Assembly: GCF_001425165.1 (NCBI RefSeq)
Contig: NZ_LMDU01000012.1
Location: 632,007-673,933, forward strand
Origin: Pelomonas sp. Root405
GTDB taxonomy: Bacteria > Pseudomonadota > Gammaproteobacteria > Burkholderiales > Burkholderiaceae_C
Length of the DNA: 41,927 nt
Direction of reading: 5' to 3'
A program made the translations under genes and the position numbers. The notes beneath the pieces are model-generated. The model saw only the letters and a list, made by a program, of their open reading frames with translations. It did not search any database and had not been told where the DNA came from. Shown here in pieces: positions 24,869 through 32,614 of the stretch. The first letter of the stretch is position 1. The number at the start of each line of letters is the position of its first letter.

Positions 24869-25921
24869 ATGACTGTGAAGCCCAATTTGACGATCCGCGA
24901 ATTGGCGCGTCTTGTGGGCGTCTCGATTGGCACGGTGTCGCGGGCACTCAAAGGGCAGCCGGGGCCATCGGCCAGCACGCGGGCCGAGGTCCTGCGGATG
25001 GCCGAGGAGCATGGATACGACCTCGGTCGGCTGCGCAGCGGCCGGCCGCGCCGCATCGTGCTGGTCTACAACCGCAGCCTGCTGGGCTCGCTGGCCGCCA
25101 ATCTCTTTTATTCCTATGTGTTGCACGGCATCGAAACGGCCTGCCGTGAAGGCGATGAGGTGGTGTTGAGCGTGCTTTCGGTGGCGCCAAGCGATGACAT
25201 CGTGACTCGCATCAAGCGCCACGAACCTGACGGACTGCTCAGCTTGGGCTACTTCGACACGGACTGCCTGGACGCACTGCGAGCCTGCGAGCTTCCTTTG
25301 GTGTTGGCCGATCATTTCGTGCCAGGGCTGCGGTGCGTCAACGACGATAACCTCCAGGGTGCGCTGCAAGCGACGCGCCACCTGATCGACGGCGGCGCCA
25401 AGCGCGTGGCCGCCATCTTCGGTCCGCCGGTGCACCACTCCATCGCACTGCGAGCCAAGGGATTCCGACGCGCCTTGTTTGAAGCCCGCATCCTGGCGGA
25501 TCCCGAGCTCGAGATCACGCTCGACCCCGAGTTGCCGTATGACGAAGCCGCGCGCGACGCGATGCGTCGTCTGCTGGCCTTGCCTGAGCGCCCTGACGCA
25601 GTCTTTTGCTACAACGACTTGACGGCTCTGCACGCGATGGAAACGTGCCGCGAGGCCGGCATTTGCGTGCCGGAAGACATCCGTTTCGTTGGTTACGACG
25701 ATATCGAGGCCGCTTCCCACAGCGAGCCCAGCCTCACGACGGTCAAGCTGGACAAGGAAGCGCTGGGTTATACCGCCGCGATGGCCTTGATTGAAGGTGA
25801 CACGGAACCCGGCGACACGCTGCTGCCGGTGGAGCTAGTGGTGCGCAGCAGTTCGGCGCCTGAGCAGTCGCGTGCAGTGCGTGACTCGGTGAAGCCGTCT
25901 GAGGCCGTCGCCGCCGGCTGA
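24869..25921 (+). CDS. LacI-family transcriptional regulator, probable local mannan repressor
   Basis: A 350-residue LacI/GalR protein. The helix-turn-helix and hinge are at residues 8-60 (TIRELARLVGVSIGTVSRAL), followed by a periplasmic-binding-protein-like effector domain with VFCYNDLTALHAME and a VGYDDIEA segment characteristic of the family. The ATG at 24869 is preferred because it places the helix-turn-helix at the usual distance from the N-terminus; an ATG at 24821 would add 16 residues and run through the palindrome. It is 128 bases after the fructokinase gene and is the only sugar-type regulator in the locus, so it is the obvious candidate to bind the TGTTTA-type palindromes. The inducer is unknown, perhaps mannose, mannobiose or fructose. 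Confidence 0.9.
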   Translation: MTVKPNLTIRELARLVGVSIGTVSRALKGQPGPSASTRAEVLRMAEEHGYDLGRLRSGRPRRIVLVYNRSLLGSLAANLFYSYVLHGIETACREGDEVVLSVLSVAPSDDIVTRIKRHEPDGLLSLGYFDTDCLDALRACELPLVLADHFVPGLRCVNDDNLQGALQATRHLIDGGAKRVAAIFGPPVHHSIALRAKGFRRALFEARILADPELEITLDPELPYDEAARDAMRRLLALPERPDAVFCYNDLTALHAMETCREAGICVPEDIRFVGYDDIEAASHSEPSLTTVKLDKEALGYTAAMALIEGDTEPGDTLLPVELVVRSSSAPEQSRAVRDSVKPSEAVAAG

Positions 25922-25938
25922 CTGCCGGAGTGGTTTTC

Positions 25939-25972
25939 GCTTGGCTGCTCCAATGCGGCGCCAAGCTTCTTT
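25939..25972 (+). terminator. Possible terminator after the LacI gene
   Basis: GCTTGGC (25939-25945) and its complement GCCAAGC (25960-25966) enclose 14 bases and are followed by TTCTTTC. The stem begins 18 bases after the LacI stop codon. The T-rich tail is imperfect, so strength is uncertain. Confidence 0.45.
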
Positions 25973-26166
25973 CAGCGTTCCAGCGAGACGAAGCGCGTGT
26001 TGAGCGGCACGTGAAAAGGCGATGCGGGCCAGGTGGTCGCTACGACCGAAGGATGACGCGCGCGCACCGGCTTGCAGGCAAAAGGTGTCCGTGCCCTGAA
26101 GAGTCCCTCCAATTCAGCTTCGCTGTGATAGAGGTCTCGTGCCATTGGCGAGCGCTCAATTAGCAT
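25972..26166 (-). CDS. Possible small protein of 64 residues, unrecognised
   Basis: A minus-strand frame between the LacI and chemoreceptor genes reads [16 protein letters not shown] and ends FVSLER. A second ATG at 26145 could also start it. Amino-acid use is more protein-like than that of neighbouring shadow frames, but there is no good ribosome site, and I recognise no family. It may be a gene remnant or non-coding. The rest of the 275-base gap (25922-26196) shows only the stem-loop described at 25939. Confidence 0.2.
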   Translation of the reverse strand: MLIERSPMARDLYHSEAELEGLFRARTPFACKPVRARHPSVVATTWPASPFHVPLNTRFVSLER

Positions 26167-26196
26167 GGTTTTCGGACACGGCCCGGAGAAAACAGC

Positions 26197-27768
26197 ATGA
26201 TCCTAACGACCTGGATGCGTGGCTTCACGATCCGCGCGCGTATGCACGGCACGATCGTGCTGGTTCTGCTTGCGTTCGTAGCCATCGGCCTGATGGGCCT
26301 GCTCGGCGGACGCCAGTTGATGGCGTTGAACACCGACGTGACGACTCATGCGATGCACGATCTGCAACTCCTCAGCACCATCCGCCAGGCCCTTGCCGAG
26401 GTGCGGCTGCTCGAGAAAGAGATGGTCATCGCCTACGAGGAGTCCGATCAGGTCAAGCAGCGCCGCCAGGGCTGGGATGCCGCGGCTCAGCGCCTGGCCA
26501 CTGCGTTGCAAGGACTGCAGCAGGCCAAGGAGGACAACAAGGCCGCGGCCATGGAGGCGACCAAGTTCCTGCAGGACTACCGTACGGGTGCCGAGCCCGT
26601 GCTCAAACAGATCGAGGGCGGCGGCTTCGACACGGCCCGCGTGGCCGACCGCATGCTCAACCGGCCCAAGGCCGCAATGCGTGAGATGGAGGAGCGCGTC
26701 GAGACCATCGCCGGTCTGATCGAACAGCAGGCCAAGGCCAGCGAGGCCGAGTTCGCCGCGGAGATGGGCCGCATCGCTTGGCGCTCGCTGGCGGTGCTTG
26801 TCATCATCATCCTGCTGGTCGTGCCGCTGACCTTCATCAACTCGTCCACCATCATCAGCCCCATGCGCTATGCCGGCACGGTGGCCCAGTCCATTGCCAG
26901 TGGCGACCTGAACAACGCCATCCGTGTCGAGGGCGCCGACGAGGCCTCGGAGCTGTTGCGGGGGCTCGACGCAATGCAGACCAGCCTACGCGAACTCGTG
27001 CGCCAGGTGAAGACCTCGGCCCAGAGCATCGAGACGGCAAGCAGCGAGGTGGCCTCGGGCAATCAGGACTTGAGCCACCGCACGGAGCAGGCCGCGGCCA
27101 GCCTGGAGGAGACAACGAGTTCGATGGAGGACCTGACCAACGGGGTGCGACTGGGCGCCGATGCGGCCGGCAAGGCTCGCCAGTTGGCCGAGGGCGCCGC
27201 CGAAGTGGCCCGCCGCGGTGGTCAAGAAGTGTCCGAGGTCGTCGCAACCATGGATCAGATCAACGACAGCTCACGCCGCATTGGCGACATCGTTGGCCTC
27301 ATCGACAGCATCGCCTTCCAGACCAATATCCTGGCGCTGAATGCGGCTGTCGAGGCTGCGCGTGCCGGTGAGCAGGGCCGCGGCTTCGCCGTCGTCGCCA
27401 GCGAGGTGCGGGCCCTTGCACAGCGTTCTGCTGGCGCGGCGCGCGAGATCAAGTCTCTGATTGGCGCCAGCACGGAACGCGCCGAAGCCGGTTCCCGCCT
27501 CGTGCAGCATGCCGGCGCAACCATGCAGGAGATCGTCCAGCAGGTGCAGAAGGTCAGCGACATGATCGGCGAGGTTGCCGCTGGCGCTTCCGACCAGAGC
27601 GCGCGCATTGGCCAAATCAACGGGGCCGTCACGCAGTTGGACCACATGACGCAGCAGAACGCCGCCCTGGTGGAAGAGTCCGCCGCCGCGGCCGACAGCC
27701 TGCGCGAGCAGCTGCAGTTGCTGACGGGGGCGGTGGAGCAGTTCCGCCTGGATAGCGCGACTCACTGA
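26197..27768 (+). CDS. Methyl-accepting chemotaxis protein
   Basis: A 523-residue transmembrane chemoreceptor of the Tar-like class common in Burkholderiales. TM1 lies at about residues 17-40, a helical four-helix-bundle sensor domain at 41-190, TM2 at about 195-218 ([12 protein letters not shown]), then a HAMP domain and the cytoplasmic signalling coiled coil. The hairpin tip that contacts CheA/CheW is at about 368-412 and includes [18 protein letters not shown]. The ATG at 26197 is preceded by GGAG. There is no C-terminal CheR/CheB-docking pentapeptide. Lying in the sugar locus, it could guide cells to mannan breakdown products, but the ligand cannot be read from sequence. Confidence 0.93.
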   Translation: MILTTWMRGFTIRARMHGTIVLVLLAFVAIGLMGLLGGRQLMALNTDVTTHAMHDLQLLSTIRQALAEVRLLEKEMVIAYEESDQVKQRRQGWDAAAQRLATALQGLQQAKEDNKAAAMEATKFLQDYRTGAEPVLKQIEGGGFDTARVADRMLNRPKAAMREMEERVETIAGLIEQQAKASEAEFAAEMGRIAWRSLAVLVIIILLVVPLTFINSSTIISPMRYAGTVAQSIASGDLNNAIRVEGADEASELLRGLDAMQTSLRELVRQVKTSAQSIETASSEVASGNQDLSHRTEQAAASLEETTSSMEDLTNGVRLGADAAGKARQLAEGAAEVARRGGQEVSEVVATMDQINDSSRRIGDIVGLIDSIAFQTNILALNAAVEAARAGEQGRGFAVVASEVRALAQRSAGAAREIKSLIGASTERAEAGSRLVQHAGATMQEIVQQVQKVSDMIGEVAAGASDQSARIGQINGAVTQLDHMTQQNAALVEESAAAADSLREQLQLLTGAVEQFRLDSATH

Positions 27769-27826
27769 TCTTGCCGAGTGCCGTCATTCGCGTACTGAAG
27801 CTCCGTGGCGTCGGCTAAGGCCCCGA

Positions 27827-27840
27827 CCACCGGGTGGTGG
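27827..27840. repeat. Hairpin between convergent genes
   Basis: CCACC-GGGT-GGTGG at 27827-27840, together with a second stem ACCGGC/GCCGGT at 27860-27865 and 27872-27877, lies in the 110-base gap between the convergent chemoreceptor and MOSC genes. Neither has a T-run; they may help end transcription from both sides. Confidence 0.35.
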
Positions 27841-27878
27841 CCGAGCGCGGTCCACTCCCACCGGCCGCTTCGCCGGTC

Positions 27879-28727
27879 CTAGAAGGTCGCGAAGCCGAGC
27901 ATCCCGCGCTCAAGCTGCCCGGCTGCTCGCGCGGCGCCGTTGAAGCCGAAGGTCGGTTCGCGCAGGCCGCGTTCACGACTCATGGCAGCAATCAGCGCCA
28001 GCGGTTCCCTCTCCACATTGGCGGTAGTCAGCTCGATATTGGGTATGACGCAGCGGACGCATAGGCTTTCATGCGTCGTCACCACCGGCTGGCCCAACTG
28101 GCTGCGCTGCCAGCGGATGCTTTCAAATGCCTCTTCAGCGAACGGCGGCAATTGCTCGCCAACCTCATCGACGATGAGGTTGGCGCGAAACCTTTCGATC
28201 TCCACCGGCGGCTGCCCGATCAACGCCAGGCGCCGGTTCAACTCGCGCCATGACGCCATCGAGACGACGTGCAAAGGCAGCAGAGCTTGCCGCTCGAGAG
28301 CCTCGCGGCCGAGTCGGGCCAGGCGGAAAGGCTGACCGATGGCAGTCTGAATCCACTCGCTGACTGCCGTACCAGCGTCGTCGGCGGCAAACGTTTCGGT
28401 CCGCTTGTCGATGTCGTTCCACATCTTGACCGTGCAGGCCTGTCTGGGACTGTCGAAGGGCACTAGAAAGTCTTCCATGCTTCGGGCGCTGAGCACCAGG
28501 CCATCGCAGTCGTTGCGAACTCGGATGAGTGCCATGCGATGGAACTCCCCCATCCAGGCTTGACGCCCGTCCGGGGTGAGCATGACCCACTCTCTGTCGC
28601 CAATCAGCCCTGTTCGTGGCGACACCTGCGCCGACGACACGTCGTAGCCGCCGCAGGATTTGACGGGATAGATCCAAAGGCCCGCCAGCAGCAATCGCCG
28701 AGCGCTGTCGGCGTCAGGGCTGTGCAT
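27879..28727 (-). CDS. MOSC-domain protein, YcbX-like
   Basis: A 282-residue protein with an N-terminal beta-barrel (LWIYPVKSCGG, residues 17-27) and a C-terminal MOSC domain. The motif ERFRANLIVD is at 178-187, and conserved cysteines C223 and C226 lie in SLCVRCVIPN, the place of the molybdenum-cofactor or sulfur-carrying cysteine in relatives such as YcbX and mARC. Such proteins reduce N-hydroxylated compounds or handle the molybdenum cofactor. Its ATG overlaps the end of the GH5-like gene by 14 bases, so it is translated from the same mRNA as the symporter and hydrolase. A link to sugar metabolism is not obvious and may be mere positional. Confidence 0.88.
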   Translation of the reverse strand: MHSPDADSARRLLLAGLWIYPVKSCGGYDVSSAQVSPRTGLIGDREWVMLTPDGRQAWMGEFHRMALIRVRNDCDGLVLSARSMEDFLVPFDSPRQACTVKMWNDIDKRTETFAADDAGTAVSEWIQTAIGQPFRLARLGREALERQALLPLHVVSMASWRELNRRLALIGQPPVEIERFRANLIVDEVGEQLPPFAEEAFESIRWQRSQLGQPVVTTHESLCVRCVIPNIELTTANVEREPLALIAAMSRERGLREPTFGFNGAARAAGQLERGMLGFATF

Positions 28728-30414
28728 CGAGGATCAGGATCAGGTCTTGGTGAGCCTGCAGTTCGACGGCGTCGAGGTTGCCCGCGAAAAGTCGCGCGAT
28801 TTGGCGCTCCGGGTCGTAGGCCGTCACCGGCCCCTTTGCGGGCATGTGGCCGGTAAAGGTCAGCGCAGTCGTCACCGCAGTGTGGCCTGGGTTGTAGAGA
28901 TAGACGAAGGTCGATTTGCCGGCGGCGACGGCGAAGTGCCTAACGCCGGCGCCGCTCGCGGTCATGGCGACGGATTTCAGCGTGCCGCCGCTCGCCTTCA
29001 GCATGAGCTGGTTGATCTCCTGCACGCCTCGGAAGTAAGGCACCAGGCCTCTCTCGTCGAAATACTCCCACCACCAGGTCATCGGCAGGATGGGGGTCGG
29101 ATTGAACAGGCCATACCAGAGCTGGCGCTTGAAGTCGCCCTTCATGCCGTCGGCGAAGTCGTCGAAGTTCTTCTTCCAGTCCCATTCATAGCCCGCCTCG
29201 CCGATGACGAATGGCTTGCCGTGGCGGGCGCTGAGCTGCTGCAACGTGGCTGGAATGGACTCCAGGCCTTTGTAGATATGCTTCTGGTTGATGTCGACGT
29301 GCGGCAGGTCGTTCAGGCCCACCACCTCGCGGTGCGAGATGCTGGTGGTGATGATGTGGCCGTGCGGGTCGATCTTGGCGAGGTAGTCGCTCATCTCGCG
29401 GTGCCACTCCGTGACGAGCCGATCTGGGATGGGGTTTGCCTTGTCGGCATATATCGCGTTGTCGACCTCGTTGAAGAACTCCCAGGCGGCGATGTGTGGG
29501 CTGTGGCTCCACTTGGCCACCAGGAATCGCAACTTGTCCTTGTAGCGCTTCTTCGCCTCTGGAGAGCTGAAGAACTCAGCCGGGGTCGCGGCCGCGCCAC
29601 CGTTCTTGCGGTTGTAGCTGCTGCGCTCCCAGCCGGTCTCCATCAGGCCCACATGGCTGTCCATGGCCACCATCAGATAGACGCCCTGAGCCTCGGCAAT
29701 GCGCAGCAGTTCGTCCATGCGCCGGATGCCGCTTTCGTTGAAGCGCGATGAACTCGGCTGATAGCGGGCGTTGTTGTCCACCCATTGCCAGTCCAGCGGC
29801 AGGTTCCAGTAGATCATCCAGACTCGCGCGAAGTTGCCGCCATGCCTCGCGAGCTTCTCCAGCATCTGGTCGTAGCTGAAGCGGCGATCCTCGTGCAGTG
29901 ATTTGAAGAACTTCGAATCGTCGGTATCGCGGTTCTCCCAGGCGAGGTTCTCGCCGACACCGCGGAACAGCTCACCATTGTCGAACTGCAGCAGCCAGGG
30001 GTCGCGCACGCGCAGGAAGCCCTTGCCCGGACCCTTGCCGACGGTGAAGCGGCCCGCGATGTCGGCACGACGCGCCTTGCCGTCGTCCTGCACGACGACC
30101 TTGTAGCGATAGTCCCCGGCCTCCTTCGGTGCCAGCGTGGCACGCCACGTCGACTTCTGATGGCTGGCGCCGGCGACGAAATAGGCCGGCAGCACGAGCT
30201 GGCGGCCGCTCGGCGTCGTGATCGCCAGGTCGACGCTGATGTCGTCCGACGCGTAGGGACTGCGCCATTCGGCGACCAGCTCGAACGAGAAATCCAGCCG
30301 CTGATATTGCTTGACCTCCTGGGAGGACAGCGTCGCGGTGGCGGCCTGGACATGGCCGCTCAGGGCGGCGCTCAGCAGGAACAAGGGAAGTAGGCGGAGA
30401 AAGGTCTGCTTCAT
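28714..30414 (-). CDS. DUF5060 / GH5-like glycoside hydrolase, secreted
   Basis: A 566-residue exported enzyme. A signal peptide ends near HVQA-A (residue 24-25). Residues ~28-125 form a DUF5060-type beta-sandwich, and a GH5-clan TIM barrel follows (about 140-480) with acid/base E316 in WEFFNEVD and nucleophile E406 in FVIGEAGYE; a small beta domain completes the protein. Members of this group act on beta-mannans, cellulose or related glycans, and the mannan locus favours a mannanase or mannosidase. The gene is 33 bases downstream of the symporter gene and overlaps the MOSC gene by 14 bases. The start at 30414 is fixed by the signal peptide; the ribosome site is weak, as expected for a coupled gene. 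Confidence 0.87.
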   Translation of the reverse strand: MKQTFLRLLPLFLLSAALSGHVQAATATLSSQEVKQYQRLDFSFELVAEWRSPYASDDISVDLAITTPSGRQLVLPAYFVAGASHQKSTWRATLAPKEAGDYRYKVVVQDDGKARRADIAGRFTVGKGPGKGFLRVRDPWLLQFDNGELFRGVGENLAWENRDTDDSKFFKSLHEDRRFSYDQMLEKLARHGGNFARVWMIYWNLPLDWQWVDNNARYQPSSSRFNESGIRRMDELLRIAEAQGVYLMVAMDSHVGLMETGWERSSYNRKNGGAAATPAEFFSSPEAKKRYKDKLRFLVAKWSHSPHIAAWEFFNEVDNAIYADKANPIPDRLVTEWHREMSDYLAKIDPHGHIITTSISHREVVGLNDLPHVDINQKHIYKGLESIPATLQQLSARHGKPFVIGEAGYEWDWKKNFDDFADGMKGDFKRQLWYGLFNPTPILPMTWWWEYFDERGLVPYFRGVQEINQLMLKASGGTLKSVAMTASGAGVRHFAVAAGKSTFVYLYNPGHTAVTTALTFTGHMPAKGPVTAYDPERQIARLFAGNLDAVELQAHQDLILILDAQP

Positions 30415-30447
30415 GGTGCGGCGAATACGGGTGGCGGCGGCTGGATG

Positions 30448-32316
30448 TCAGGGCTCGTCACGGAGCCTGTCCCACCAGGTGAACTTCAGGACGATGGAGG
30501 CCACCAGGGTGATCGCGGTGGCAACCGCCAGCGGCGTCCACTCGCGCAAGATCACGAACATGCCCGCAGCGGTGATGGCCGATTGCCAAACCAGGCCGAT
30601 GGCGACGTTCAGCATGTCGCGCTTGAAGTCGCGGTTGGCCTGGACATCGGGTTGGTCGGCCTTCAGCGCTTCATGGACCGGCCCCCAGAAGCCCCAGGGC
30701 CTGGTCTTGAGATAGAACTCCTTCAGCACCGGCATGGGCGTGGCCGGTGTCAGCAGCGAGGCACCAATGGCCGCGGCGCAGCACAGCGCGAATGCGATCG
30801 GGAAGGCCTGCAGCTCGTTGATCTTGAAGACAGGCAGCAGCAGCGCGATACCGACACCCAGGGCCATGCTGACGAAGTAGCCGGTGCCGTTGAACCGCCA
30901 CCAGTACCACTTGATGACGTTGGCCGCCGTGTAGCCGCCGAACAGCCCGGTGGCGATCCAGGCCACGATCTCGTTGATGGAGGTCAGCTGCCAGCCGATG
31001 GCCGTGCCGATCACCGCGAATGCGGTCGACACGACGTAGCTGAGGCGCACATAGACCTTCTGTTCGGCGTCCGGCCTCAGATACTTTTTGTAGATGTCGT
31101 TGACGATATAGGCCGGTGCGGCATTCAGCGAGGCGGAATAGCTCGCCATGAAGGCGGACAGCATGCCGGCCAGCACCAGCCCGAGGAAGCCCGGTGGCAT
31201 CAGGTGGCTGATGACAAAGGGCAGGATGGTGTCGAAGTCGCCCTTAAAGGCCACGCCTTGCGCTGCGGCTTCGGCCTTCAGGCGCGTCCACTCGGGGCCG
31301 ATGAAGACGAGGGCCAGTACCGCCAGGCCTGCAATCATCAGGTAGCGCGGGAAGAGCAACGTGACATTGACGAAGGCGCTGATCTTGGCTGCATCCGACG
31401 GCGACTTGGCCGACAGCAGCCGCTGCATGTCGTAGTTGGGCACCGGGCCGGCCAGCGACTTGAAGAAGCCCTGGAAGAAAACCAGGCCCAGGAAGGCCGC
31501 GAAGAGGGCGTAGCCCTCGGTTTCGACCGCCTTGGCCGCCGACTGCGCGACGACCTGGTTGGCCGCGGCGCCGGAGTTCGCCTGGCCGACCCAGTCCAGA
31601 TTCAGGTGTGTACCGAACGCGAGGCTGTGCCACCCGTCCGGTACCACCGCCTTGAGCATGTCCGGTGTGACCAGTTGCATGGCGAGGATGGCGACGCCGA
31701 TACAAACCACGAACTTGACGAAGAACTGCAGGATCTCCGTGACCACAACGGCATACATGCCGCCCTTGACCGAATAGAGGGTCGTCAGCGCCACGATGAT
31801 GACGCCATAGATCTTGTCGTTCAGCAGCGGATCGGCGCTGAACTGATAGGGAATGAACTCCGCGGCCAGCTTGCCGATGCCGAGAAAGCCGTAGGCAATC
31901 ATGCCGACCACGGCAATCAGCGCAAAGGCGACGTTCACGAAATGGGATGCCTTTGCGCCGCCGTCTTCGCCGAATCTAAAGTTGATCCATTCGGCCCCGG
32001 TGAGCTTGGCGGAACGCCGCAGCCAGACGGCCAGAAACATCATCAGGAAGATCTGATTGAACACGGGCCAGACCCAAGGGATGAACAGGCTCTTGACCCC
32101 ATAGACCACCATCAGGCCAACCATCCACATGGTGCCGGCGACATCGAACATGCCCGAAGCGTTCGACAGTCCCAACACCCACCAGGGCAGCGTATTGCCG
32201 GCCAGGAAGTAGCTGCGCAGGCTCTTGGAGGCGAGCTTGGAAACCCACATGCCGAGGACGATGGTCAGCACGATGTAGCCAAAAATGATGGTGAGATCGA
32301 TGGCGGACAGCTGCAT
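30448..32316 (-). CDS. Sodium/solute symporter (SSS family), probable sugar importer
   Basis: A 622-residue polytopic membrane protein with about 14 predicted helices, of the SGLT-like sodium:solute symporter family. Typical segments are SYFLAGNTLPWWVLGLSNAS near the N-terminus and the GMLSAFMASYSASLNAAPA region near residue 390. The ATG at 32316 is preceded by GAGGAG; upstream in-frame codons are not protein-like. As first gene of a unit with a GH5-like hydrolase, it probably imports mannose or short manno-oligosaccharides across the inner membrane, complementing the TonB-dependent receptor, since no ABC or MFS sugar transporter is seen in the locus. Divergent from the GGDEF/LysR-domain gene over about 300 bases that include symmetric elements. 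Confidence 0.92.
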   Translation of the reverse strand: MQLSAIDLTIIFGYIVLTIVLGMWVSKLASKSLRSYFLAGNTLPWWVLGLSNASGMFDVAGTMWMVGLMVVYGVKSLFIPWVWPVFNQIFLMMFLAVWLRRSAKLTGAEWINFRFGEDGGAKASHFVNVAFALIAVVGMIAYGFLGIGKLAAEFIPYQFSADPLLNDKIYGVIIVALTTLYSVKGGMYAVVVTEILQFFVKFVVCIGVAILAMQLVTPDMLKAVVPDGWHSLAFGTHLNLDWVGQANSGAAANQVVAQSAAKAVETEGYALFAAFLGLVFFQGFFKSLAGPVPNYDMQRLLSAKSPSDAAKISAFVNVTLLFPRYLMIAGLAVLALVFIGPEWTRLKAEAAAQGVAFKGDFDTILPFVISHLMPPGFLGLVLAGMLSAFMASYSASLNAAPAYIVNDIYKKYLRPDAEQKVYVRLSYVVSTAFAVIGTAIGWQLTSINEIVAWIATGLFGGYTAANVIKWYWWRFNGTGYFVSMALGVGIALLLPVFKINELQAFPIAFALCCAAAIGASLLTPATPMPVLKEFYLKTRPWGFWGPVHEALKADQPDVQANRDFKRDMLNVAIGLVWQSAITAAGMFVILREWTPLAVATAITLVASIVLKFTWWDRLRDEP

Positions 32317-32391
32317 CGTTGCTCCTCTAGTTGTTTCGTTTCGCGCCGGTGCTGCACCTGAACTGGTGCTGCAGGGGCTCAGCAAGATTTC

Positions 32392-32434
32392 AAACGCGCA
32401 TTGCGTTTAATAAACGATTGGATTGTTGCGCAAC
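32392..32434. promoter_or_regulatory. Cluster of palindromes in the symporter control region
   Basis: Three symmetric elements lie between the divergent symporter and GGDEF-fusion genes: AAACGC-GCATT-GCGTTT (32392-32408), CGTTTA-A-TAAACG (32404-32416) and the perfect 10-mer GTTGCGCAAC (32425-32434). The middle one carries a GTTTA/TAAAC core like the TGTTTA sites of the mannan promoters; the last resembles LacI-family half-sites. Distance to the symporter start codon is about 76-118 bases. Confidence 0.55.
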
Positions 32435-32614
32435 TTTGTGCGTGGCGAGATAGGGTTACCACCTGCGCCGAGGCTTGGGGGTGCGCTAAGGGCGCGAGGC
32501 GCTCCCTACGCGTACCGGAATGCACGAGAAGGGCGTCTATCGCCATGTCGCGCAGCGGTTACCGTCGCAGAATCAGCAGCGCAGCGTGTTGGTATGCCTA
32601 GCGGAGGAGTTGGC

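Noticed and set aside
30445..32361. Plus-strand open frame of over 600 codons opposite the symporter
   Set aside because: Rich in His, Gln, Asp and Arg with no motifs; the opposite strand encodes a clear polytopic symporter.
32423..32614. Longer N-terminus for the GGDEF-fusion protein starting at an ATG at 32423
   Set aside because: The extra codons overlap the palindromic control elements, are Arg/Ala-rich without membrane or domain character, and a strong GGAGGAG precedes the TTG at 32615.
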